NCBI RefSeq assembly: GCF_014651695.1
Contig: NZ_BMXJ01000001.1
Coordinates: forward strand, 164,845-228,844
Length of the DNA stretch: 64,000 bases
Direction of reading: 5' to 3'
DNA from: Nocardiopsis terrae
GTDB lineage: Bacteria > Actinomycetota > Actinomycetes > Streptosporangiales > Streptosporangiaceae
Made by a program: the position numbers and the translations under genes. The notes below the pieces were generated by a model. That model was not told the DNA's origin. It saw nothing but the letters and a program-made list of their open reading frames with translations, and made no database searches. This document shows positions 16,342-24,728 of this stretch, in pieces; positions within the stretch are counted from its first letter, which is position 1; the number at the start of each line of letters is the position of its first letter.

Positions 16342-16955
16342 TGCCCCAGGGCAAACCGCTCGTCGTCCCCGATGACGGGCTCACCACGCGGCAGCGCCGC
16401 AACCAGCCCGTGCTCGCCGTCCACACCGGGGACGGCAAGGGCAAGTCGACCGCCGCGTTCGGGCTCGCCCTGCGCGGCTGGAACCAGGGCTGGCGGATCG
16501 GGGTGTTCCAGTTCGTGAAGTCGGCGAAGTGGCGCATCGGCGAGCAGACCGTGCTCGAACGCCTGGGTCAGCTGCACGAGGAGACCGGAGAGGGCGGCCC
16601 GGTGGAGTGGCACAAGATGGGTTCGGGCTGGTCGTGGAGCCGCCGCAAGGGCAGCACCGAGGACCACGCGGCGGACGCCGCCGAGGGCTGGGCGGAGATC
16701 AAGCGCAGGCTCACCGAGCAGACGCACGACCTGCTCATCCTCGACGAGTTCACCTACCCGATCAACTGGGGCTGGGTCGACGCCGACGACGTCGTGGCCG
16801 CCCTGCGGGACCGTCCGGGCCGCCAGCACGTGGTGGTCACCGGCCGCCGCGCCGACCCCGGGCTCGTGGAGGCCGCGGACCTGGTCACCGAGATGACCAA
16901 GGTCAGGCACCCGATGGACGCGGGCCGCAAGGGCCAGCGGGGGATCGAGTGGTGA
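16341..16955 (+). CDS. cobO: Cob(I)yrinic acid a,c-diamide adenosyltransferase
   Basis: CobO/BtuR attaches the 5'-deoxyadenosyl group from ATP to the cobalt of corrinoids. The 204-residue protein carries the P-loop-like ATP motif HTGDGKGKST (about 28-37), the FQFVKSAKW segment and LLILDEFTYPINWGW, all typical of the CobA/CobO/BtuR family. It is translationally coupled at both ends: one base shared with the chelatase stop and a GTGA overlap with cobB-cobC. Confidence 0.95.
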   Translation: MPQGKPLVVPDDGLTTRQRRNQPVLAVHTGDGKGKSTAAFGLALRGWNQGWRIGVFQFVKSAKWRIGEQTVLERLGQLHEETGEGGPVEWHKMGSGWSWSRRKGSTEDHAADAAEGWAEIKRRLTEQTHDLLILDEFTYPINWGWVDADDVVAALRDRPGRQHVVVTGRRADPGLVEAADLVTEMTKVRHPMDAGRKGQRGIEW

Positions 16956-19438
16956 CGACCCCGGCGGCCCCCGGGCCGACGGAGCCACCCCGACCTGCGA
17001 CCCCGCCGACGCCCCTGCCGAGGCTGATGGTCGCCGCGCCCATGACCGGGCAGGGCAAGACCACGATCGCCACCGGGCTGATGGCCGCGCTGGGAGACAC
17101 CAGGTTGGCGGTGAGCGGCCACAAGGTCGGCCCGGACTACATCGACCCGGGCTACCACGCGCTGGCCACCGGACGTCCCGGCCGCAATCTCGACCCGCAC
17201 CTGGTCGGTGCGGAGCGGGTGGCGCCGCTGCTCCTGCACGGGGCCCGGGGCGCGGACGCGGCCGTCGTCGAGGGCGTCATGGGGTTGCACGACGGGCGGA
17301 TCGGCACCGACGGGTTCGCCTCCTCCGCGCACGTGGCGGCCCTGACCCGCACCCCGGTGGTGCTGGTCGTGGACGTGTCCCGGATGTCCCGTTCGGTGGG
17401 TGCGCTGGTCAGGGGCATGGCGGACTTCGACCCGGCGGTCGAGGTCGTCGGCGTGATCCTGAACAAGGCCGGTTCGGCCCGCAACGTCGCCGAGATCACC
17501 CGTTCGGTCGGGCTGCCCGTCCTCGGCGTGGTCCCCCGCGACGAGCGGATCGCCAGCCCGTCCCGGCATCTCGGCCTGGTTCCGGCCGCCGAGCGGCAGG
17601 GGTCGGCCCGGGTGGTCGAACGCCTCGGTGAGCACGTGGCCGACCACGTGGACCTGGACGCCCTGCTGGAGGTAGCCCGTTCGGCGTCCGTGCTGGACGC
17701 CCGCCCCTGGGAGCCGGCAGCGGAGGTGTCTGCGCCCGCCGGGGGCGACCGACCGGTGGTCGCCGTGGCCGGGGGCCGGACCTTCACCTTCCGCTACACC
17801 GAGGCCGAGGAGCTGCTCACCGCGGCCGGGTGCGAGGTCGTCGCGTTCGACCCGCTGGAGGACACCGGGCTTCCGACCGGCACCCGGGGCGTCTACCTGG
17901 GCGGCGGTTTCCCGGAGGTGTACGCGGGCGAACTCGCCGCGAACCGGAACCTGCTGGCCGAGCTGCGCGAGGCGGTCCGCAGCGGGATCCCGACCGTCGC
18001 CGAGTGCGCTGGCCTGCTCTACCTGGCCGAGTCGCTGGACGGCCACGGCATGGCGGGGGCGATCCCGGCGCACGCCCGGATGACGAAGCGGCTCACCCTG
18101 CGCTACCCCGAGGCGGTCTCCCCCGGCGACACCCTGCTGACCCGGGCCGGGGAGCGGGTCACCGGCCACGAGTTCCACCGCACGGCCATGGCCCCCGGTT
18201 TCGGGGATCGTCCGGCCTGGGAGATCGACGGTGCGCCGGAGGGGTTCGCCTCTCCGAGCCTGCACGCCTCCTACCTGCACACGCACTGGGCCGGACACCC
18301 GGAGCTCGCCGCGAGGTTCGCCGGGGCCGTGCACACCGCCCCGGCCGTCGCCGCGGCACCGGCGCCCGGGCCCTCCCCCGCCGCCCGGACCACCGGAGCG
18401 GGTGTCGCGCCGCTGGCCGACCCGCTCCGCCACCACGGCGACGTGGAGGCGCGCGGCGGGCTGCTGGACTTCGCCGTCAACGTCCACCCGGGGCAGCGGC
18501 CCGCCTGGCTCGACCGGGCGCTGCGGGAGGGCCTGGACCACGCGGGCGTCTACCCCGACCCCGAACCCGCACGCGGGGCCGTCGCGCGTCGGCACTCCCG
18601 GGAGCCCGCCGAGGTCCTGCCGACAGCGGGCGCCGCGGAGGCCTTCACCCTGGTCGCGCGGCTGCGTCCATGGAAGCGTCCCGTCGTCGTGCACCCGCAG
18701 TTCACCGAGCCGCACGCCGCCCTGGAGCAGGCCGGGCACACCGTCACCACCGTGCTCTGCGCCGAGCGCGACGGGTTCGCCTTCGACCCCGCCGCCGTTC
18801 CCGAGGACGCGGACCTGGTGGTGGTCGGCAACCCCACCAACCCCACCGGTGTCCTGCACCCGGCCGAGGCGCTGCGCGGGCTGTGCCGCCCCGGGCGGCT
18901 GGTCGTGGTGGACGAGGCGTTCATGGACGCCCTGCCCGGGGAACCGGAATCCCTGGCCGGTGAGCGGATCACGGGGCTGGTGGTGCTGCGCAGTCTCACC
19001 AAGCACTGGTCGGTCCCGGGCATCCGGGCCGGGTACGCGGTCGGTGACGAGGCCGTGGTGCGCGAGCTGGCCCGGGTGCAGACGCCCTGGTCGGTGTCGG
19101 CGCCGGCGATCGCCGCCACCGTCGCCTGCATGGGTGGGGAGGCGGGCGCGGAAGCGGAACGCCGGGCGAAGGAGTTCGACGGCTGGCGCGCCGACCTGGA
19201 GGCCGGGCTACGCGGGGCGGGGCTGGAGTTCGTGCCCTCCCGGGCCCCGTTCGTACTGGTCAAGGCGGGCGAAGGAGTCCATGCGCGGCTGCGCGAGCAG
19301 GGCATCGCCGTGCGCCGGGCCGACACCTTCCCGGGGCTGGACGCCGCCTGGGTGCGGGTGGCCGTGCGCCCGCCGGAGACCACACGGAAGCTGTTCGATG
19401 CCCTTGCGAAGGTACGACCGGGCGGTTTCTCCGGGTGA
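16952..19438 (+). CDS. cobB: CobB-CobC fusion: cobyrinic acid a,c-diamide synthase joined to L-threonine-phosphate decarboxylase-like enzyme
   Basis: An 828-residue chain with two enzymes. Residues 20-455 are CobB: the ATP site APMTGQGKTTIATG, then a class I amidotransferase-like domain with GGGFPEVYA and the nucleophile Cys in VAECAGLLYL; it amidates the a and c carboxylates using glutamine. An Ala/Pro-rich linker follows. Residues 475-828 are a PLP aminotransferase-fold domain (VVGNPTNPTG, VVVDEAFMD, Schiff-base Lys in LRSLTKHWSVPG) of the CobC/CobD group, which makes the aminopropanol-phosphate arm. The two activities act at different stages, so fusion probably reflects co-expression rather than channelling. 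Starts at GTG 16952 (GTGA overlap with cobO). Last gene of the operon. Confidence 0.9.
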   Translation: MTTPAAPGPTEPPRPATPPTPLPRLMVAAPMTGQGKTTIATGLMAALGDTRLAVSGHKVGPDYIDPGYHALATGRPGRNLDPHLVGAERVAPLLLHGARGADAAVVEGVMGLHDGRIGTDGFASSAHVAALTRTPVVLVVDVSRMSRSVGALVRGMADFDPAVEVVGVILNKAGSARNVAEITRSVGLPVLGVVPRDERIASPSRHLGLVPAAERQGSARVVERLGEHVADHVDLDALLEVARSASVLDARPWEPAAEVSAPAGGDRPVVAVAGGRTFTFRYTEAEELLTAAGCEVVAFDPLEDTGLPTGTRGVYLGGGFPEVYAGELAANRNLLAELREAVRSGIPTVAECAGLLYLAESLDGHGMAGAIPAHARMTKRLTLRYPEAVSPGDTLLTRAGERVTGHEFHRTAMAPGFGDRPAWEIDGAPEGFASPSLHASYLHTHWAGHPELAARFAGAVHTAPAVAAAPAPGPSPAARTTGAGVAPLADPLRHHGDVEARGGLLDFAVNVHPGQRPAWLDRALREGLDHAGVYPDPEPARGAVARRHSREPAEVLPTAGAAEAFTLVARLRPWKRPVVVHPQFTEPHAALEQAGHTVTTVLCAERDGFAFDPAAVPEDADLVVVGNPTNPTGVLHPAEALRGLCRPGRLVVVDEAFMDALPGEPESLAGERITGLVVLRSLTKHWSVPGIRAGYAVGDEAVVRELARVQTPWSVSAPAIAATVACMGGEAGAEAERRAKEFDGWRADLEAGLRGAGLEFVPSRAPFVLVKAGEGVHARLREQGIAVRRADTFPGLDAAWVRVAVRPPETTRKLFDALAKVRPGGFSG

Positions 19439-19441
19439 CAC

Positions 19442-19482
19442 CCTCCCGGAGTCACAGCCGACGGCTTCGGTGACTCCGGAGG
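19442..19482 (+). terminator. Terminator after cobB-cobC
   Basis: Arms 19442-19455 and 19470-19482 pair over 13 bp with one bulged C, and the loop contains a further small stem. It begins three bases after the stop codon. Confidence 0.7.
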
Positions 19483-19527
19483 CCTCGCCGTCAGGCTGCG
19501 GGGTGGCGGGGCGACCCCGTCTCCGAC

Positions 19528-19547
19528 TTTCGGCCGATCCGCCGAAA
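19528..19547. promoter_or_regulatory. Operator-like dyad and -10 of the sensor kinase operon
   Basis: TTTCGGC-CGATCC-GCCGAAA is a perfect inverted repeat in the -35 region. A -10 element TAGCCT (19560-19565) ends six bases before the GTG at 19572, implying a leaderless transcript. The 12-base string ACTTTCGGCCGA covering the left arm recurs before the gene at 21464, so it may be the binding site of the response regulator. Confidence 0.55.
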
Positions 19548-19571
19548 GGACCGCCCGGCTAGCCTGTAGCC

Positions 19572-20711
19572 GTGCACGGCTTACTCCGTTCCCCGTGGAA
19601 CGAACCCCGCCCTCCCGGCGCGCGGGGGCCCACGTGGTGGGACGGGGTCCTCGTCGTGGTGTGCGCGCTGGCGGCGCTGACCGAGGGCGCCCTGCGGCCG
19701 GATCTGCCCTGGCCGGTCCCGACCGTCGCGGTGGTCGCCGGTCTGGCCCCCGCCCTGCTGTGGCGCCGGACCCGCCCGCTGGCCGCGGTCACGGCGGTCT
19801 TCGGCGGCGCGACCCTGCTCACCCTGGTGACCGGCGGAGGGGCCGGGCAGATGTACACGACGGTGTACTTCCTGGCACTGCCGTACGCGCTGGTGCGGTG
19901 GGGATCCGGCCGGGAGGTCGCGGCGGGGACCGCGATCGTGCTCCTGGCCTCCTCCGCCGACCTGTTCCTCGACGCGGCGCGGGCGGCGGACCTCCTGGGC
20001 GGTGCCGCCGTCCTGTTCGCCACCGGCGCCCTCGGCTCGGCGCTGCGCTACCGGGGCAGGGCCAGAGCGCGCGAGATCGACCGCGCCCGCCTGCTCGAAC
20101 GCGAACACATCGCCCGGGAACTGCACGACACCGTCGCCCACCACGTCTCGGCCATGGCGATCCGCGCCCAGGCCGGTCAGACGGTCGCCCGGACCAGACC
20201 GGAGGCCGCCGTCGAGGCCCTCAGGGTGATCGAGTCCGAGGCCTCCCGTGCCCTGGACGAGATGCGCACCATGGTGCGGGCCCTGCGCCGGGACGGGCCC
20301 GCCGAGCGTTCGCCGAGCCCGGGCATCGGTGACCTGGAGGAACTAGCCTGTCGGGCCGGACCGGGCCCGGCCGTGGCGGTGGAGGTCACCGGCTCCTTCG
20401 ACGGCCTCCCCCCGGCGGTCACGGCCGCCGTCCACCGGCTGGCCCGGGAGTCGGTCACCAACGCCAGGCGCCACGCCCGCGACGCCACCCTCGTCACCGT
20501 TCGCGTGGACGCCGACGAAACCTCGGTGCGCCTGAGCGTGAGCGACGACGGTGACACCGGCCGCCTGCGGCCGACCGCCGCGCCGGGGTACGGGATCATC
20601 GGCATGGCGGAACGCGCCGAACTGCTCGGGGGTAGCTGCGAGGCCGCCCCGAACCCCGACGGAGGTTGGACCGTGACCGCCGTGCTGCCCCGTTCGGGGG
20701 CGCCCGCGTGA
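19572..20711 (+). CDS. Two-component sensor histidine kinase (HisKA_3/NarL type)
   Basis: A 379-residue membrane kinase. The first 155 residues hold about five hydrophobic segments with short loops and no large extracellular domain, so it probably senses the membrane or an intramembrane ligand. The dimerisation box RELHDTVAHHVSAM carries the phospho-acceptor His185, and the HATPase_c domain follows with the N-box ARESVTNARRHA (about 300) and the G-box PGYGIIGMAERAELLGG. The start is GTG 19572, matched to a -10 element six bases upstream. Its last bases overlap the response regulator start (GTGA), so it pairs with that gene. Confidence 0.92.
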   Translation: MHGLLRSPWNEPRPPGARGPTWWDGVLVVVCALAALTEGALRPDLPWPVPTVAVVAGLAPALLWRRTRPLAAVTAVFGGATLLTLVTGGGAGQMYTTVYFLALPYALVRWGSGREVAAGTAIVLLASSADLFLDAARAADLLGGAAVLFATGALGSALRYRGRARAREIDRARLLEREHIARELHDTVAHHVSAMAIRAQAGQTVARTRPEAAVEALRVIESEASRALDEMRTMVRALRRDGPAERSPSPGIGDLEELACRAGPGPAVAVEVTGSFDGLPPAVTAAVHRLARESVTNARRHARDATLVTVRVDADETSVRLSVSDDGDTGRLRPTAAPGYGIIGMAERAELLGGSCEAAPNPDGGWTVTAVLPRSGAPA

Positions 20712-21376
20712 ACATCCGGGTGGTCGTGGCGGACGACCAGGAGATCGTGCGTACCGGCCTGTCCATGATCCTGGACGCCCAACCCGGCATCGAGGTGGTC
20801 GGCCGGGCCTCCGATGGGCGCGAAGCCGTGGAACTGGGGCGGCGGCTGCGCCCGGACGTGTGCCTGTTCGACATCCGGATGCCCGTCCTCGACGGGGTGG
20901 AGGCGACCCGCGCCCTGGCCGGGCCCGGGGTCGAGGACCCCCTCGCTGTCGTCGTCATCACCGTCTTCGACCTCGACGAGTACGTCTACGCCGCCCTCAG
21001 GGCGGGCGCCCGGGGGTTCCTGCTCAAGGACGCGGGTACCGACCTGCTCACCCGGGCCGTGCGGGCCGCCGCGGAGGGTGAGGCGCTCATCGCCCCGAGC
21101 GTGACCGCCCGGCTGCTCGACGCGTTCGCCGGTTCCGGGCCGACCGGGCCCCCGGCCCAGCCCCTGCAGCCGCTGACCGACCGGGAGGAGCAGGTCCTCG
21201 CCGCCGTGGCGCGCGGTCGTACCAACACCGAGATCGGCGAGGAGTGCCACATCGCGCTGAGCACCGTCAAGACACACATCACGAGCCTGCTGGCCAAGCT
21301 CGGGGCCCGCAACCGCGTCGAGATCGCCATGTGGGCCTACGAGACCGGGCGTGTACGGGGAGGCCGGGACCGGTAG
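20708..21376 (+). CDS. Two-component response regulator, NarL/LuxR family
   Basis: A 222-residue regulator with a receiver domain (acidic pair D9/D10, phospho-acceptor Asp55 in CLFDIRMP, Lys in FLLKDAG) and a C-terminal LuxR-type helix-turn-helix (about 150-215, LTDREEQVLAAVARGRTNTEIG). GTG 20708 gives a four-base overlap with the kinase gene. It likely binds the ACTTTCGGCCGA sequence found before its own operon and before the next gene; that is an inference from motif sharing. Confidence 0.93.
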   Translation: MNIRVVVADDQEIVRTGLSMILDAQPGIEVVGRASDGREAVELGRRLRPDVCLFDIRMPVLDGVEATRALAGPGVEDPLAVVVITVFDLDEYVYAALRAGARGFLLKDAGTDLLTRAVRAAAEGEALIAPSVTARLLDAFAGSGPTGPPAQPLQPLTDREEQVLAAVARGRTNTEIGEECHIALSTVKTHITSLLAKLGARNRVEIAMWAYETGRVRGGRDR

Positions 21377-21393
21377 GACGGTGCGGCACCCGT

Positions 21394-21405
21394 ACTTTCG
21401 GCCGA
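21394..21405. promoter_or_regulatory. Second copy of ACTTTCGGCCGA, before the DUF2306 gene
   Basis: Identical over 12 bases to the left half of the dyad at 19526-19547. The right half here is degenerate (CTGGTTCGGGCC). It lies 58 bases before the ATG at 21464 and suggests the membrane protein gene is a target of the neighbouring two-component system. Confidence 0.4.
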
Positions 21406-21463
21406 GCTGGTTCGGGCCCATCCTCCGATGTCCGGCGCCCCTCCCGGCGGCCACCATCGGGGC

Positions 21464-22144
21464 ATGACCACCACCGTGAAACCCCCGGCCCGGGCCGAGT
21501 GGACCGTGATCGCCCTCCTGATCGTGCTGAGCGTCGTGCCCCTCGTAGCCGGGGCCTTCCGCCTCGGCGATCTGGCCACCGGCGCGCCGGTCACCGCCGA
21601 CAACGCCCGCTTCGCCGCCTCACCCCTGCCCGTGGTGCTGCACGTCCTCGCCGCGGCCCCCTACTGCCTGTTGGGGGCCCTCCAGTTCTCCCCGACCCTG
21701 CGCCGCCGCCGTCCCCGCTGGCACCGGGCCTCCGGCCGACTACTCGTGCCCCTGGGCCTGGTCGCTGCGCTGTCGGGGCTGTGGATGACGCTGTTCTACG
21801 CGATCCCGGCGATCGACACGGGCTTCCTGACCGTGCAGCGGCTGGTGTTCGGTTCGGCCATGGCCCTCGCGCTGGTCCTGGGCTTCGTGGCGGCGCGGCG
21901 CCGGGAGTTCGCACAGCACGGCGCCTGGATGATCCGCGCCTACGCGATCGGGATGGGGGCCGGGACACAGGTGCTGACCCACCTTCCCTGGACGCTCCTG
22001 GTCGGTGAGTACGACCAGCTCAGCCGGGCGCTGCTCATGGGAGCCGGGTGGGTGATCAACATGGCGGTGGCCGAGTGGGTCATCCACAGGACCCTTCGCC
22101 GTCCCCGCAGCGTCCGGCCCGTTCCGGAGCCCTCACCCGGGTGA
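21464..22144 (+). CDS. DUF2306 family integral membrane protein
   Basis: A 226-residue membrane protein with about six hydrophobic helices and a short basic loop after the third (RRRRPRWHRASGRLLV). The pattern of a His-rich RWHR motif at a helix start, plus HLPWTLLVGEY late, fits the DUF2306 family, whose role is not known; heme or quinone binding has been guessed for relatives. ATG 21464 is chosen; an in-frame ATG at 21428 would add 12 residues of Pro/Gly/His-rich sequence unlike a membrane protein start. The shared upstream motif links it to the kinase/regulator pair just before it. Confidence 0.75.
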   Translation: MTTTVKPPARAEWTVIALLIVLSVVPLVAGAFRLGDLATGAPVTADNARFAASPLPVVLHVLAAAPYCLLGALQFSPTLRRRRPRWHRASGRLLVPLGLVAALSGLWMTLFYAIPAIDTGFLTVQRLVFGSAMALALVLGFVAARRREFAQHGAWMIRAYAIGMGAGTQVLTHLPWTLLVGEYDQLSRALLMGAGWVINMAVAEWVIHRTLRRPRSVRPVPEPSPG

Positions 22145-22233
22145 GGGCGGTGGCCGGGTCGTCGGCGGTGCGGCACTCCCATCGGCCCTGACGGAGGCCG
22201 GGGGCACCGCACCGCGACGCTGTCCGGACGCGG

Positions 22234-22623
22234 TCAGGCCGCCGCGAGGACGCGGCCCGTGCTCCGGCCCCGGGGACGTGCGGCGGGCGGAGCGGGCGGA
22301 GCGGTGTACGTCCACACCGTCAGGAGGAGCGTGTCGACGTCGGGGGCCTCGATCATGCCGGTGGGGGTGGCGGCCCAGAACGATTGGGTGGCCTCGCCCC
22401 ACCAGATGACCAGGTGGCGGTGGTGGGTTTGGAGCTGTGCGGCCTGGGCGTGTTCGCGGGCGTACTCGGAGCGGTGGCCGCCCAGGCGGGGCAGGTTCTG
22501 GGCGCGGCGCTGTCGGCAGGAGGGGTGATCACAGACCGGGCAGGCGGGGCCCTGCAGGGGGTGGCGGCGGGGCAGGGGGCGGAAGTCGTCGGAGCGTCGG
22601 GGCCTCGGGATAGGGTTGGACAT
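22234..22623 (-). CDS. Small hypothetical protein accompanying the XRE/ATPase locus
   Basis: A 129-residue protein I do not recognise. It begins MSNPIPRPRRSDDFRPLPRR, has a CPVCDHPSCR stretch (three Cys and one His, possible zinc site) at about 38-47, then a His/Gln-rich helix and a core HLVIWWGEATQSFWAATPTG that looks like one small beta-domain. A GAGG site lies 5-8 bases before the ATG. It sits 118 bases after the RsbW-like ATPase gene on the same strand and could share its transcript. Such small proteins are often found next to DUF397/XRE loci in actinomycetes; function unknown. Confidence 0.6.
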   Translation of the reverse strand: MSNPIPRPRRSDDFRPLPRRHPLQGPACPVCDHPSCRQRRAQNLPRLGGHRSEYAREHAQAAQLQTHHRHLVIWWGEATQSFWAATPTGMIEAPDVDTLLLTVWTYTAPPAPPAARPRGRSTGRVLAAA

Positions 22624-22741
22624 CAGATCCTCTTTCCTTGCATATGCGGTGTTGGGTTTGGGGGGTCCAGGGCCCAGGGCAAGCGTTGGCGCGCTTTCCT
22701 GGGCCCGTCTCATGCGCGGGGCATGTGTGGCGGCTGCTGGT

Positions 22742-23308
22742 TCAGAGCCCGGCGGTGGTGTTGTTCCAGCGGCTGTGGTCCAGGTCGTGGGCGAGGTAGA
22801 GCCAGACGCTGCGGTACTCGGCGTTGCCGTTGTCGCCCCAGTCGGTGGCCAGGGCGTCGATCATGGCCAGGCCCCGGCCCGATTCGGTGTTGGGGTCCAG
22901 GCCACGAGGGTCGGGGACCAGGGGTGCGTTGCGGGTGCGCAGTCCGCCCCGGTCGCGGCAGGTCAGGTGCAGGCCCTCCTTGTGGCGGTGCACTCGCAGG
23001 GTGTAGCCACCGCCCGGGTGCCCGGAGAGGGTGTGGCGGATGGCGTTGTTGGCGAGCTCGCTGCCGAGCAGGGTGAACAGGTAGCGGTAGTCGCCGGATT
23101 CGGTGGCGGCGCAGGTGTCCAGGAAGGCGCGGACCAGCGGCATCACGGCGGGGGTTCCGGCGAAGTCGTAGCTGCGCGCCCGGTAGTTGGGGCGCTCTGG
23201 CGTCCCGGAGAAGTAGTGCCGCTGGAAGGGCCGGATGAAGCTGGCCAGCGGCACCGTGGCCTCCCCCTGGACGGGTACGGGCGCGAGGGCGGGTGCGGTT
23301 GAAGGCAT
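22742..23308 (-). CDS. RsbW-like ATP-binding protein (HATPase_c_2)
   Basis: A 188-residue GHKL ATPase domain of the anti-sigma/serine kinase type. The N-box SELANNAIRH (about 83-92) and the G-boxes DRGG and ESGRGLAMIDALATDWG (about 140-156) are intact, so ATP binding is likely. No H-box or receiver is present. In Streptomyces such ATPases partner with XRE-DUF5753 and DUF397 proteins; here the XRE gene diverges directly upstream. The start at 23308 has AGGAG ten bases upstream; an in-frame ATG at 23329 is also possible, while longer frames cross the intergenic operator. Confidence 0.83.
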   Translation of the reverse strand: MPSTAPALAPVPVQGEATVPLASFIRPFQRHYFSGTPERPNYRARSYDFAGTPAVMPLVRAFLDTCAATESGDYRYLFTLLGSELANNAIRHTLSGHPGGGYTLRVHRHKEGLHLTCRDRGGLRTRNAPLVPDPRGLDPNTESGRGLAMIDALATDWGDNGNAEYRSVWLYLAHDLDHSRWNNTTAGL

Positions 23309-23474
23309 GACGAACACACTCCTAGGCATGGCGGTACATGAGCAGGGGTCGTGCTGAGTGCCCGTGGGGGAGGTTCGCGGTTGACCTGAGGCGCGGAACG
23401 GGCGAGGCGTAGCCTGACCGACATGAACCCTGTGTGATCCATCGGTCACTGACTACATCTCCATATTGAAACTG

Positions 23475-23509
23475 CGAATCTCAGTTGTCAATCGCTTTGC
23501 TGAGATTCG
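23475..23509. promoter_or_regulatory. Operator-like dyad and leaderless promoter of the XRE gene
   Basis: CGAATCTCAG (23475-23484) and CTGAGATTCG (23500-23509) form a perfect 10-base inverted repeat with a 15-base spacer, in an AT-rich divergent interval. A -10 element TAGGTT (23524-23529) ends six bases before the XRE ATG at 23536. The right arm lies where the -35 would be, so binding there would repress the XRE gene. Confidence 0.55.
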
Positions 23510-23535
23510 GAAAAGATTCTTGCTAGGTTGGTCCC

Positions 23536-24399
23536 ATGCATCGCCCCTACAGCCCCACCATCCGTCGCAGGCGTCTGGGCTTCGAGCTACGGCGTCTACG
23601 TGAAGAGCACGGCTACACCCTCGATGAGGCCGCCAAGCGGTCTGCTGTACCCCGGGCAACCATCGGCAAGATCGAAACCGCAGAATCCAGGCGAACCCGT
23701 ACTCGGGACCTGGACGCGCTCGCGGACCTCTACAACCTGGACGAGGAGAGTCGTGCGGGACTTCACCAGCTATCGCGCGAATCCAAAGAGAAAGGCTGGT
23801 GGTCCCGATACAAAGATGTCTTCAGCGAGCACACACTCCCCGACTTCGAGTCAGAAGCATCGGCGATACGTACCTACGAAGCCCAGGTGCTCCCTGGCCT
23901 GTTCCAAACACCTGACTACGCGGAAGAGATCTTCAAGGGAGGTCGAGCCACCGAAGATCCGAGCATCGGCAGGCAGGTCGAAGCTCGACTCGCGCGCCAG
24001 CAGATCCTCTCCCGCGTCAACGCCCCTCACATGACAGCGGTCATCGACGAAGCCGTCTTGCTCCGCCTTGTGGGCAACCGTCAGGTCATGATCGAACAGT
24101 TGGAGCACCTGGAACACCTTGCGATCCGGCACAACATCGACATCCAAGTGCTTCCCTTGAGCAGCGGAGCCCATCTCGGCATGGCAGGCGCATTCACCAT
24201 CCTGGACTTCCCTGAGCCCAGGGACCCTACGATCGTCTACGTCAGTACAGCCGCAGACGGTCTGTATCTTGAACAAGAAAGCGACATCAAGCGCTACAAC
24301 ATGGCTTTCAGCAATGTTCAGGGCATCGCGCTATCGTCGACCGCGTCCATGCGGAGCATCGCGAGCGTCAAGGCGTCGATGGAGGGTGAACAAGGATGA
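23536..24399 (+). CDS. XRE family regulator with DUF5753 domain
   Basis: A 287-residue regulator: an XRE helix-turn-helix (about 14-70, with YTLDEAAKRSAVPRATIGKI) and a DUF5753 domain (about 100-280) containing YEAQVLPGLFQTPDYAE. This family (BldB-like neighbourhoods, SCO4441-type regulators) usually pairs with a small DUF397 protein, which is encoded next with an ATGA overlap. The ligand of DUF5753 is unknown. Codons use more A/T at third positions than the neighbours, suggesting separate ancestry. The ATG lies six bases after a -10 element and has no ribosome-binding site, so the transcript is probably leaderless and autoregulated through the upstream dyad. Confidence 0.9.
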   Translation: MHRPYSPTIRRRRLGFELRRLREEHGYTLDEAAKRSAVPRATIGKIETAESRRTRTRDLDALADLYNLDEESRAGLHQLSRESKEKGWWSRYKDVFSEHTLPDFESEASAIRTYEAQVLPGLFQTPDYAEEIFKGGRATEDPSIGRQVEARLARQQILSRVNAPHMTAVIDEAVLLRLVGNRQVMIEQLEHLEHLAIRHNIDIQVLPLSSGAHLGMAGAFTILDFPEPRDPTIVYVSTAADGLYLEQESDIKRYNMAFSNVQGIALSSTASMRSIASVKASMEGEQG

Positions 24400-24635
24400 T
24401 TCTGGAGTTCCGTAAGAGCAGCTACAGCGCGCAGGATGTGAACTGCGTCGAGGTCGCACACATCCCCGCCAGCTTCCGGAAGAGCACCTACAGCGGTGCC
24501 GGTCAGAACTGTGTCGAGGTCGCCGACCTCCCCTGCGGTGCCGCCGTCCGCGACTCCAAGCACCCCACCGCCGGGCACCTCCCCTTCCCCAGCTCCGAGT
24601 GGACGGCCTTCCTCCACTCCGCCCTCTCCCCCTGA
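24396..24635 (+). CDS. DUF397 small protein with two tandem half-units
   Basis: A 79-residue DUF397 protein. The family motif appears twice: FRKSSYSAQDVNCVEVA at residues 5-21 and FRKSTYSGAGQNCVEVA at 27-43, followed by the usual AVRDSKHP segment and a C-terminal SSEWTAFL. DUF397 proteins act with their adjacent XRE-DUF5753 regulators, probably as antagonists or partners. The internal duplication of the first half is a departure from the standard single-unit form. ATGA overlap with the XRE gene; a hairpin follows 13 bases after the stop. Confidence 0.88.
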   Translation: MILEFRKSSYSAQDVNCVEVAHIPASFRKSTYSGAGQNCVEVADLPCGAAVRDSKHPTAGHLPFPSSEWTAFLHSALSP

Positions 24636-24648
24636 ACAGCCGAGAGCA

Positions 24649-24696
24649 GGAGCGCCCGGCTATCGCTGCTCCCCCATGGGCAACCGGGCGCTCCTA
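24649..24696 (+). terminator. Terminator of the XRE-DUF397 operon
   Basis: Perfect 12-bp arms AGGAGCGCCCGG (24649-24660) and CCGGGCGCTCCT (24685-24696), with a 24-base loop and a T/C-rich tail. Confidence 0.7.
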
Positions 24697-24728
24697 CCTT
24701 CTTCCCTTCTCAAGGCGGGCACGCCTGG

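Noticed and set aside
22384-23302. Plus-strand open frames across the ATPase gene
   Set aside because: Shadows; the minus strand has intact GHKL ATPase boxes.
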